DNA from: an uncultured Brevinema sp.
Lineage (GTDB): Bacteria > Spirochaetota > Brevinematia > Brevinematales > Brevinemataceae
Assembly: GCA_947036575.1 (NCBI GenBank)
Contig: CAMQSH010000065.1
Coordinates: 1-9,757 of the forward strand
Direction: 5' to 3'
DNA: 9,757 nucleotides
Part shown: piece by piece, positions 1-5,959 of the stretch
Position numbering within the stretch: the first letter of the stretch is position 1
Layout: each line of letters begins with the position of its first letter
Program-made: the position numbers and the translations under genes
Notes under the pieces: model-generated
What the model was told of the DNA's origin: nothing
Databases searched by the model: none
The model's input: the letters and a program-made list of their open reading frames with translations, nothing else

Positions 1-2
1 TA

Positions 3-77
3 AAATTAAGAATGTATCAACCAAATTTAGAAAAATATAAAACTTGGAAAGCTCCACTGATTCAAAAAATATCTTAA
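3..77 (+). CDS. C-terminal tail of an unidentified protein (partial, 5' end outside window)
   Basis: Frame 3 is open from the window edge to a TAA at 75-77 and would encode 24 residues ending in ...WKAPLIQKIS. A strong terminator starts 35 bases after this stop, which is what one expects after a real rightward gene. The peptide is charged and has Tyr and Trp, with no recognisable motif, so I do not name a product. It could also be chance open frame, since the stretch is short and this DNA is AT-rich. Confidence 0.4.
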   Translation, partial: KLRMYQPNLEKYKTWKAPLIQKIS

Positions 78-111
78 AACAATTTCTATTTTTGAAAATA
101 TACTGTATAAT

Positions 112-143
112 AAAACCCTTAGTATTAATACTAAGGGTTTTTT
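112..143. terminator. Bidirectional rho-independent terminator (perfect palindrome)
   Basis: Positions 112-141 are a perfect 30-bp palindrome, AAAACCCTTAGTATT followed by its exact reverse complement. It is flanked by T-rich sequence on the right and by A-rich sequence on the left. It therefore works as a stem with a U tract when read from either strand. It lies between the rightward gene tail ending at 77 and the leftward FMN-binding gene ending at 179, and probably serves both. Confidence 0.85.
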
Positions 144-161
144 ATTTATTTAATAATTCCT

Positions 162-182
162 ATAATATAAGTCTTATATTAT
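162..182. repeat. 10-bp inverted repeat at the 3' end of the FMN-binding gene
   Basis: ATAATATAAG (162-171) and CTTATATTAT (173-182) are exact reverse complements separated by one base. The right arm overlaps the stop codon of the leftward gene. In RNA this would be an AT-only hairpin with an opened apex. It may help mRNA 3' end formation together with the stronger palindrome at 112-141, or it may be chance in AT-rich DNA. Confidence 0.4.
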
Positions 183-583
183 TTCTTTTTAGTTTTTTTA
201 GTTTTTTTAGTTTTTTTACCAGCTGCTTTAGTTTCTTCGACTTTAAGTTCGATTTTTTCGCCTTTATATTCTACAGGAACATCTATAAGAGCCATTTCGA
301 TAGCAGCTAAAAAGCCTGTACTTGTTAAAGGGTCTCCACCAGTAACATTAATATTAATATTATTATTATCGATGATAGCTTGTGTTATCAAAGGAAAAAC
401 AAAATCTTCTTTTTCTCTAGATTTTGTAACATTAACAGCTGTGATCATTCCGTCAGCAAGAGTTACCGTTACATTGATAGGTCCTTTTTTGCCTTTTGCC
501 GTTCCCTTAAATTTACCATCTTGACTAAATACAGATAGTGGTGCCATAAAACAGCATAGTAATGCAATGACCTTGAAATTCAT
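179..583 (-). CDS. Secreted FMN-binding-domain protein with lysine-rich tail
   Basis: The 134-residue product has an N-terminal signal peptide (Lys at 4, hydrophobic core 5-19, likely cleavage after Val-Phe-Ser20). It is followed by an FMN_bind-type fold: a first strand with DGKFKGTAKG, a VTVTLADGMITAV strand pair, and VTGGDPLTSTGFLAAIEMAL at 80-99. That last segment aligns with the SGAT-x-TS plus helix region of FMN_bind proteins. The Thr normally linked to FMN by ApbE is not present: D84 or P85 stands in its place, so flavin, if any, is probably held non-covalently. The tail is almost pure Lys/Thr (about residues 121-134). I chose the ATG at 581-583 because AAAGGAG ends 7 bases upstream. 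An in-frame ATG at 605-607 would place that ribosome site inside the coding region. The family acts in periplasmic electron transfer, but no partner gene is nearby. Confidence 0.8.
   Translation of the reverse strand: MNFKVIALLCCFMAPLSVFSQDGKFKGTAKGKKGPINVTVTLADGMITAVNVTKSREKEDFVFPLITQAIIDNNNININVTGGDPLTSTGFLAAIEMALIDVPVEYKGEKIELKVEETKAAGKKTKKTKKTKKK
191..217 (-). repeat. Three perfect 9-bp tandem repeats encoding Lys-Lys-Thr
   Basis: The unit AGTTTTTTT (+ strand) occurs at 191-199, 200-208 and 209-217. On the coding strand it reads as ACT AAA AAA, giving the (KKT)n tail of the FMN-binding protein. Each unit holds a run of seven T. The array can gain or lose units in frame, or slip by single bases and change the C-terminus. 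Confidence 0.85.
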
Positions 584-637
584 AATAGACTCCTTTTGTC
601 TTATCATATTTTATGTATTAATTATATGATATTTAGC

Positions 638-666
638 ATTATAGCATATAATTATACGAGATTCAA
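638..666 (-). promoter_or_regulatory. Promoter of the FMN-binding-protein gene
   Basis: On the minus strand, TTGAAT (661-666) and TATAAT (638-643) are separated by 17 bases, close to the sigma-70 consensus. Predicted transcription starts near 631, giving a leader of about 48 bases. A second TATAAT-like box lies just upstream, within 651-657, and could be an alternative -10. Confidence 0.65.
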
Positions 667-683
667 TATTATTTTTATTAATT

Positions 684-697
684 TTTAGATATCTAAA
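684..697. promoter_or_regulatory. 14-bp perfect palindrome, possible operator
   Basis: TTTAGATATCTAAA is a perfect 14-bp palindrome in the divergent intergenic region, 18 bases upstream of the -35 box of the FMN gene promoter and 32 bases upstream of that of the PTS promoter. Its position suits a dimeric regulator acting on one or both genes. AT-rich DNA produces such palindromes by chance, so this is a candidate only. Confidence 0.35.
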
Positions 698-729
698 TAT
701 TGATATTTATAGAAATAATAGATTTATGA

Positions 730-757
730 TTGACAAAAAAAAAGTACATAGTATACT
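730..757 (+). promoter_or_regulatory. Promoter of the PTS EIIBC operon
   Basis: TTGACA (730-735, a perfect -35) and TATACT (752-757) are separated by 16 bases. Transcription should start near 764. The leader is only about 26 bases, too short for a LicT/SacT-type RNA antiterminator hairpin, so control is more likely at initiation. Confidence 0.75.
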
Positions 758-789
758 AAAATATAATATAATTACATAGAGAGGTGTAT

Positions 790-2229
790 ATGTTTACATA
801 TTTACAAAAAATAGGTAGAGCTTTAATGGTACCTGTTTCGGTGTTACCAGCAGCAGCGGTATTAATGGGTATCGGTTATTGGATAGATCCTTCAGGTTGG
901 GGGAGTGGAAATGTATTGGCAGCTTTTTTAATTAAAGCTGGGTCGTCATTGATTGATAATATGGGTGTTTTATTTGCTATAGGTGTAGCTTTTGGTTTGT
1001 CAAAAGAACAAGATGGACCTGCAGCAATGTCTGGAATGGTAGCATGGTTAGTAATTACAACCTTGTTATCACCAGGATCTGTAGCTCAGTTACAAAGCAT
1101 ACCTTTAGATCAAGTATCATCAGCATTTGCTAAAATAAACAATCAATTTATTGGTATTATTTGTGGTGTTGTTGCTGCAGAAATTTATAATAAGTTTTAT
1201 AAAACAGAATTACCTGCTGCATTAGCATTCTTTTCGGGTAAAAGATTAGTACCAATAATAACAGCAGCTGTGATGTTAGTAGTATCTTTTATATTCTTGT
1301 ATATTTGGCCTATAGTATTTGAAGCATTAGTGAATTTTGGAATTGCAATTTCTAAACTAGAAGCAGTTGGAGCAGGGTTGTTTGGATTCTTAAATAGAAT
1401 ACTTATTCCTTTGGGATTACATCATGCATTAAATTCTGTATTTTGGTTTGATGTTGCTGGTATTAATGATATTGGTAATTTCTGGGGTAATACAGGAGTT
1501 AAAGGTGTTACAGGAATGTATCAAGCTGGATTCTTCCCTATTATGATGTTTGGATTATTGGGTGCTATTTATGCTTTCATTCAAACAGCAAAACCTGAAA
1601 ATAAAGATAAAGTTCGTTCTATTATGTTAGCTGCAGGATTTGCAAGCTTTTTTACAGGGGTTACAGAACCTATTGAATTTGCGTTTATGTTTTTAGCTCC
1701 AGGACTTTATATAGTACATGCTTTATTAACAGGATTATCTCTTTTCATGGCGTCATCTTTACACATAACTGCAGGATTTGGATTTTCAGCAGGATTTGTA
1801 GACTTTTTCCTTTCCTCTAAACTTCCTATGGCAAATAATCCATGGTTATTAATGATCCAAGGAGCACTATTCTTTGTTCTTTATTATGTAATTTTCCGTT
1901 TTGCTATTGTACAATTCAATCTTAAAACTCCAGGTAGAGAAGATGAGTCTTTAGAAGAAGAAATTATTGTTTTAGAAGATGTTACGAACCCACACAATAA
2001 AATTGCTCAAGTATTATTAATTGCTTTGGGTGGAAGTTCTAATATTACGGCTATTGAGCATTGTGCAACAAGACTTCGTCTTGAAGTATTAGATTCAAGT
2101 ATCATTAATGAAGCTCAAGTTAAATCTGTTGCGGTAGGACTTCTAAAAGGATCCAAAACATCAGCTCAAATTATTATTGGGCCAAAAGTGCAATTTATTG
2201 CTACAGAATTAAAAAATTTAGTTAAATAA
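790..2229 (+). CDS. nagE: PTS glucose/N-acetylglucosamine-family transporter, EIIBC (likely GlcNAc)
   Basis: This 479-residue inner-membrane permease imports and phosphorylates a hexose, probably GlcNAc. Residues 1 to about 375 form the EIIC domain: an N-terminal LMVPVSVLPAAAVLMGIG segment, the GLHHALNSVFWFD motif (H211, H212), GFFPIMMFG, and the substrate-site motif TGVTEPIEF (E293). After a charged acidic linker comes EIIB, about 395-479, with GGSSNI and the phospho-accepting cysteine C425 in HCATRLRL. The HHALNSVFWFD stretch resembles GlcNAc-type members more than glucose-type PtsG, so the substrate is family-based inference. There is no EIIA domain (E. coli NagE is about 650 residues with one), so EIIA must come in trans. 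I prefer the ATG at 790, with GAGAGG ending at 784, over an in-frame GTG at 784 that lies on that ribosome site. The lipoprotein gene follows 30 bases later, probably co-transcribed. Confidence 0.9.
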   Translation: MFTYLQKIGRALMVPVSVLPAAAVLMGIGYWIDPSGWGSGNVLAAFLIKAGSSLIDNMGVLFAIGVAFGLSKEQDGPAAMSGMVAWLVITTLLSPGSVAQLQSIPLDQVSSAFAKINNQFIGIICGVVAAEIYNKFYKTELPAALAFFSGKRLVPIITAAVMLVVSFIFLYIWPIVFEALVNFGIAISKLEAVGAGLFGFLNRILIPLGLHHALNSVFWFDVAGINDIGNFWGNTGVKGVTGMYQAGFFPIMMFGLLGAIYAFIQTAKPENKDKVRSIMLAAGFASFFTGVTEPIEFAFMFLAPGLYIVHALLTGLSLFMASSLHITAGFGFSAGFVDFFLSSKLPMANNPWLLMIQGALFFVLYYVIFRFAIVQFNLKTPGREDESLEEEIIVLEDVTNPHNKIAQVLLIALGGSSNITAIEHCATRLRLEVLDSSIINEAQVKSVAVGLLKGSKTSAQIIIGPKVQFIATELKNLVK

Positions 2230-2259
2230 ATTTATAAAGGCAATAAAAGGGTGTGTATC

Positions 2260-3336
2260 ATGCGTTATGTTTTAGTATTAATATTTTTATTTGTTACGAG
2301 TTCTTGTTCTAACACAAAAAATATAGATCTTTTTACAGAAGAATATTATCAAAATCAAATTAAAATTACAGAATTAGTTCAACGGGGAATGTATTATTAT
2401 TGGAATGGTGGAGATTATAAGAATGCAGAAAAAGAATTCTTCAAAGGAATTACTTTAAAGGGTAATTTAGATGTTGTAGAAAGGTTTTTTCAAGAAGCGG
2501 TAACATTGAATGAATATCGATTAGATCTTCAACATGGCTTAGCTTCTACTTATATTATTCAAGGTGAATTTGCAAAAGCATTTAATACCTATAACACTAT
2601 TTTAAGTATTAATCCACAAGATTTTAATGCTCATATTCTATATGCTGGATATTCTAAAATAAAAGAAGATAAAAATACTTATAATGAATATATTACCAAA
2701 GTACAACAGATAAATTCTGAAAAAACAGAATATTATTTACAAGCTTTTGATAGGATTGATAACATCAATAAAACAATATTTAATGTGAGTCCAGAAAAAA
2801 AATACAAAGATAATGAACATATTATTGTTATTTTAGGCTATGCATTAGCAGAAAATGGAACGATGCAGGATACATTATACAAGCGTTTAGAAAAAGGTTT
2901 GGAATTACACAAAATTTATCCTAATTCTAAAATCATTGTCTCTGGAGCTGTTCCAAAAGAAGGCTATACAGAAGCTGGCTTGATGAAAGAATGGCTAGTA
3001 AAAAAAGGTGTTTCTGCACAAAATATTTTTGTAGAAGATAGGGCTAAAGATACTATTGGAAACGCATTTTTTTCTATAGACATCATCAAAGCACAAAAAA
3101 ACAAACCAAAATATGGAACGATTATTTCTAGTGCTTCTCATATGAGAAGAGCTTTGAATATTTTTACAGAAATGGGAATAGTGAAAAATATTGACATGGA
3201 ATGGGATAATTTAGTTTATTTAGATTACCCTAATGTGGCAGAAGCTCAAAAAATTTCAGATAATGAAAAAATAGTTATTTATAGAGATTTTTTTAGAGCT
3301 TCAGGTATTTGGGCCTATCCAGGATTACAACAATAA
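2260..3336 (+). CDS. Lipoprotein with TPR-like region and DUF218 (YdcF/SanA/ElyC-type) domain
   Basis: The 358-residue product starts with a short lipoprotein signal: Arg2, hydrophobic 3-13, then Thr-Ser-Ser-Cys16. This lipobox is loose at -3 but tolerable, especially in spirochaetes. Residues about 35-165 look like TPR helices (WNGGDYKNAEKEFFKGI, then ASTYIIQGEFAKAFNTYNTIL-like repeats). Residues about 187-330 match DUF218: HIIVILGYAL (187-196), IIVSGA (ending at 230), TEAGLMKEWL with E238, the E259-x5-T265-x2-N268 motif, and SASHMRRA with H294 and R297. DUF218 proteins such as SanA and ElyC are tied to envelope integrity, but their biochemistry is unsettled, and I assign none. The start ATG has AAGGG 8 bases upstream; a GTG at 2251 overlaps that site. 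The gene lies 30 bases after the EIIBC gene and before a strong terminator, so it is probably the second gene of that operon. Confidence 0.85.
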   Translation: MRYVLVLIFLFVTSSCSNTKNIDLFTEEYYQNQIKITELVQRGMYYYWNGGDYKNAEKEFFKGITLKGNLDVVERFFQEAVTLNEYRLDLQHGLASTYIIQGEFAKAFNTYNTILSINPQDFNAHILYAGYSKIKEDKNTYNEYITKVQQINSEKTEYYLQAFDRIDNINKTIFNVSPEKKYKDNEHIIVILGYALAENGTMQDTLYKRLEKGLELHKIYPNSKIIVSGAVPKEGYTEAGLMKEWLVKKGVSAQNIFVEDRAKDTIGNAFFSIDIIKAQKNKPKYGTIISSASHMRRALNIFTEMGIVKNIDMEWDNLVYLDYPNVAEAQKISDNEKIVIYRDFFRASGIWAYPGLQQ

Positions 3337-3346
3337 TATTAATTTA

Positions 3347-3384
3347 AAAATAAAAGCCACCTATTTTAGGTGGCTTTTATTTTT
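3347..3384 (+). terminator. Rho-independent terminator after the PTS-lipoprotein operon
   Basis: A 17-bp stem (3347-3363 with 3367-3383) around the loop TTT has the core GCCACCTA/TAGGTGGC and outer A/T pairs, and runs straight into a T tract. It starts 10 bases after the lipoprotein stop codon. The outer A-rich arm would also allow termination of transcription from the other strand, but no leftward gene ends here. Confidence 0.9.
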
Positions 3385-3434
3385 GCCTGGATATTTAAAA
3401 CTCTTTTTTCTAATAATAGTAAGGGAAATAAGCA

Positions 3435-3463
3435 TTGTTTTTATTATTTGTATATGGTATAAT
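3435..3463 (+). promoter_or_regulatory. Promoter of mupG
   Basis: TTGTTT (3435-3440) and a perfect TATAAT (3458-3463) are 17 bases apart. Transcription should start near 3470, giving a leader of about 50 bases. That leader contains AATTATT (3467-3473) and its complement AATAATT (3492-3498), a weak AT-only pairing that I do not treat as a regulator. Confidence 0.7.
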
Positions 3464-3521
3464 GGGAATTATTGGAAGTTTTATTTACACTAATAATTAA
3501 ATCAATAGAATCGAGGTTTTT

Positions 3522-4532
3522 ATGAAATGGGGAGTATCTGTTTATGCAGGATTGGGAATGAAAAATATCGAGCAGTATCTTAAAAAAGCAAAAAAATATG
3601 GAGCGAATAAAGTGTTTTCGTCTCTTCATATTCCTGAGGCATCTCTGGATCTTCTTGAAGATTTTTTACAGATTTTAGAAACATGCAGTCATGAAAATCT
3701 TCCTATCTATGTAGATATTTCACCTTTATATTTTCATCTTATTCCGTTTAATCGTTATCCCAATTTGGCAATAAGATTAGATTTTGGTTTTATGGATGAA
3801 GAAATTTTAGAATTATCACGAAAATATCCTCTGGTATTAAATGCAAGTACTCTTACTCGTTTTCAACTTAACCGATTGACTACTATGGGGGTAGACTTTT
3901 CTCGTATTTCAGCATGTCATAACTACTACCCTCGACCTGAAACAGGGTTATCTATTCCTTATTTCCAAGAGACAACAAAGCTTTGCAAAGAATATTCTCT
4001 TTCTGTTGATTCGTTTATTTCTGGTACTGCTTGGAAAAGACCACCCCTTCAGGAAGGACTGCCTACTCTTGAAAAACACAGAGTTCTTTCTCCTTTATTA
4101 TCAGCTCAAGAAAGTTATGCTCTGGGAGTAGATTGTGTTTTGTTTGGTGATCAAGCAACAGAAGGGGAACTAGAATATATGTCTATGCTTCAAGATGATT
4201 GTTGGGTTCTACCAGTAGAATGGAATAACAATGATTTCATAGAAATCCAAAACACTCTCCATCAAAATCGTGTAGATTCTGGAGAAGGACTATTAAGAAG
4301 TATGTTTCGTCAATCTTCGGATTCTTTTAATATAGTACCTCATAACTGTATTAAAAGAATGAAAGGATCTATTACTGTGGACAATTATCTCTACAAAAGA
4401 TATCAAGGAGAAGTACAGATTACTCTCAAAGATTTTAAAGATGATCCTCGTGTTAATGTTCTTGGAAAGGTATGTGACGAAGGTGTGTTATTAAAATATA
4501 TACAACCTTTAGATAAATGGAAATTTATTTAG
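3522..4532 (+). CDS. mupG: 6-phospho-N-acetylmuramidase MupG (DUF871 family)
   Basis: This 336-residue cytoplasmic glycosidase matches the DUF871/MupG family in length and motif order. The TIM-barrel part has GVSVYAG (4-10), VFSSLHIPE (31-39), YVDISP (63-68), RLDFGF (85-90), LNAS (106-109), HNYYPRPETGLS (133-144), then FISGT (165-169), LQEGLPTLEKHR (176-187) and LFGD (207-210). The smaller C-terminal domain (about 240-336) carries the usual RVDSGEGLLRS, KGSITVDNYLYKRYQGE and DDPRVNVLG segments. S. aureus MupG hydrolyses MurNAc-6-phosphate-GlcNAc, the phosphorylated peptidoglycan disaccharide delivered by a PTS. The neighbours here are PTS genes, which fits, but MurQ and the usual MurR are absent. 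The start ATG has GAGG 5 bases upstream. The gene is a single transcription unit converging on an EIIC gene, with 12 bases between stop codons. Confidence 0.9.
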   Translation: MKWGVSVYAGLGMKNIEQYLKKAKKYGANKVFSSLHIPEASLDLLEDFLQILETCSHENLPIYVDISPLYFHLIPFNRYPNLAIRLDFGFMDEEILELSRKYPLVLNASTLTRFQLNRLTTMGVDFSRISACHNYYPRPETGLSIPYFQETTKLCKEYSLSVDSFISGTAWKRPPLQEGLPTLEKHRVLSPLLSAQESYALGVDCVLFGDQATEGELEYMSMLQDDCWVLPVEWNNNDFIEIQNTLHQNRVDSGEGLLRSMFRQSSDSFNIVPHNCIKRMKGSITVDNYLYKRYQGEVQITLKDFKDDPRVNVLGKVCDEGVLLKYIQPLDKWKFI

Positions 4533-4533
4533 T

Positions 4534-4561
4534 AAGAAATATTTTTATTGTTTTATTTCTT
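4534..4561. terminator. Weak candidate bidirectional terminator between convergent genes
   Basis: AAGAAATA (4534-4541) can pair with TATTTCTT (4554-4561) across a 12-base T-rich loop. It lies at the meeting point of mupG and the first EIIC gene and overlaps the last codons of the latter. The stem has only one G-C pair, so its strength is doubtful. No better terminator is visible here. Confidence 0.25.
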
Positions 4562-5855
4562 CTTTTGATTGATCCTCTTCTTTTTTGTAGGCGATTTTAT
4601 CTTGTAATTTGAAAAAGGGTAGATAGATACAAGTAGTCATAATAGTTGTAATTAATTGTAATAGGGCAGCTTTCCACCCACCGACTAAAAATCCACTAAT
4701 AATAATAGGTGTTGTCCAAGGAACAGCTACAGCACCAAAGGGTTCTAAAAATCCTGATTGGATAGCAAAGAACACTAAAACCCCTGAAGCTACAGGAGCA
4801 CAAATAAATGGAATAAGCATAAAAGGATTAAAGACAATAGGCATCCCAAAGATAATAGGTTCATTAATATTGAACAATCCAGGTACAAGGGCTAGCTTTC
4901 CTAGTTGTTTAAAATGGGATGATTTGGCAAATAATACCATAGAGATCACTAAACCTAGTGTAAATCCAGATCCAGAAACGGTTACAAATTGATCTATTAC
5001 TTGTCCAGTCACAATAAAGGCATTTTCACCAGCAATTAATTCAACCCCTTGATCTCTTAACTGTTGATTTGCCAATCCATTAGCACCTAATATTGGTCCC
5101 ATAATGCCCATCACAACAAGAGGTCCATGTATTCCACACCACCACAACAAAGAAATCAATAAAGGAATCAAAATAGCTCCAGCAAGAGATGAGCCTAGAT
5201 ATTGCATAGGGGTCTGAAGAACTTCATAAATGATTTCTAAAGGTGTTTTTTGGAAGACTTTGTCAAAAATAGTATAAAAAATGGTAATACACACAGTAAT
5301 AATAAAAAATGGTAAAATACTAGAAAACGCATTTGCTACGCCTGGGGGGACAGCTTCAGGAAGTACTATTTTCAGATTTTTTTTCATACACCAAGAATAC
5401 ATAAATCCAACAAATAATCCTAATAAAATAGAGCCTATAATTCCTTGTCCTCCAAGAAATCTAGTAGACAGAGCACCAGATACCAGTACTCCTTCATATG
5501 TCACAAAATGATTGTTGAGGATTAAAAAGGATACTATCCCTATAATACCAGCTGATACACCGCTATAACCTTCATTTTGGGTGTAGGTATAAGCAATACC
5601 AAATACCCCTAATAATGCGCCCATATGTAAGGTAGAATTAACAACTTGATAGATAGCCTTATCCCAAGCTATACCAAAAATATTTGCCATAAAATCAGTG
5701 TAGCCTTCAATAGGGACATTAGCAAATAGCAAAAACATTGCTCCTACTAAAGATGCAGGCATGGTATATAATAATCCGTCTCTTAATGCAATGACAGGCT
5801 TAGAAGTGATAAAGCCCATTACTCCTTGGAGTAAATAGTTAGATATTTTTTTCAT
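4545..5855 (-). CDS. celB: PTS lactose/cellobiose-family transporter subunit EIIC (CelB-like)
   Basis: This 436-residue polytopic membrane protein forms the sugar channel of a PTS for a disaccharide or beta-glucoside. Family marks include RDGLLYTMPASLVGAMFLL near the N-terminus, LPEAVPPGVANAF, WWCGIHG with H243, GQVIDQFVTVSGSGFTLG, and GLFNINEPIIFGMP with E332 in the sugar site, then the C-terminal WTTPIIISGFLVGG. About ten membrane segments are expected. No EIIA or EIIB gene or domain is in the window, so it must borrow partners. Its neighbour mupG suggests a cell-wall amino-sugar disaccharide such as MurNAc-GlcNAc; chitobiose and cellobiose are alternatives. The start ATG has AAGGA 8 bases upstream. 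It has its own promoter and lies 104 bases downstream of a paralogous EIIC gene in the same direction. Confidence 0.88.
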   Translation of the reverse strand: MKKISNYLLQGVMGFITSKPVIALRDGLLYTMPASLVGAMFLLFANVPIEGYTDFMANIFGIAWDKAIYQVVNSTLHMGALLGVFGIAYTYTQNEGYSGVSAGIIGIVSFLILNNHFVTYEGVLVSGALSTRFLGGQGIIGSILLGLFVGFMYSWCMKKNLKIVLPEAVPPGVANAFSSILPFFIITVCITIFYTIFDKVFQKTPLEIIYEVLQTPMQYLGSSLAGAILIPLLISLLWWCGIHGPLVVMGIMGPILGANGLANQQLRDQGVELIAGENAFIVTGQVIDQFVTVSGSGFTLGLVISMVLFAKSSHFKQLGKLALVPGLFNINEPIIFGMPIVFNPFMLIPFICAPVASGVLVFFAIQSGFLEPFGAVAVPWTTPIIISGFLVGGWKAALLQLITTIMTTCIYLPFFKLQDKIAYKKEEDQSKEEIKQ

Positions 5856-5894
5856 GAAAAATTCCTTATCCTATATTGTGTTATGTCAGCCTTA

Positions 5895-5922
5895 ATTATA
5901 CCATAAAATTCTTATTTAGCAA
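5895..5922 (-). promoter_or_regulatory. Promoter of the first EIIC gene
   Basis: On the minus strand, TTGCTA (5917-5922) and a perfect TATAAT (5895-5900) are 16 bases apart, in the gap between the two EIIC genes. Transcription should start near 5888, with a leader of about 33 bases. No hairpin terminator of the upstream EIIC gene is visible in the gap, so read-through from that gene is also possible. Confidence 0.65.
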
Positions 5923-5959
5923 GAGTTTTTCATTACAAGACACAAATAGTAAAAAATTT

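Noticed and set aside
44..310. Rightward open frame with a very Phe/Leu-rich product
   Set aside because: It lies antisense to the FMN-binding gene. Its Phe runs are simply the complement of that gene's Lys codons, and it reads through the strong terminator.
584..607. Upstream in-frame ATG for the FMN-binding protein
   Set aside because: The AAAGGAG ribosome site lies inside this extension, and the signal peptide begins properly only at the ATG at 583.
764..789. RNA antiterminator or riboswitch ahead of the PTS genes
   Set aside because: The predicted leaders of the PTS genes are only about 26-35 bases and contain no hairpin-terminator pair.
3444..3629. Leftward open frame over the mupG promoter and start
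   Set aside because: It overlaps the promoter and 5' end of a confident gene on the other strand, and its product has no recognisable motif.
5281..5511. Rightward open frame inside the first EIIC gene
   Set aside because: It is antisense to a well-supported membrane protein gene, and I see no credible ribosome site or domain.
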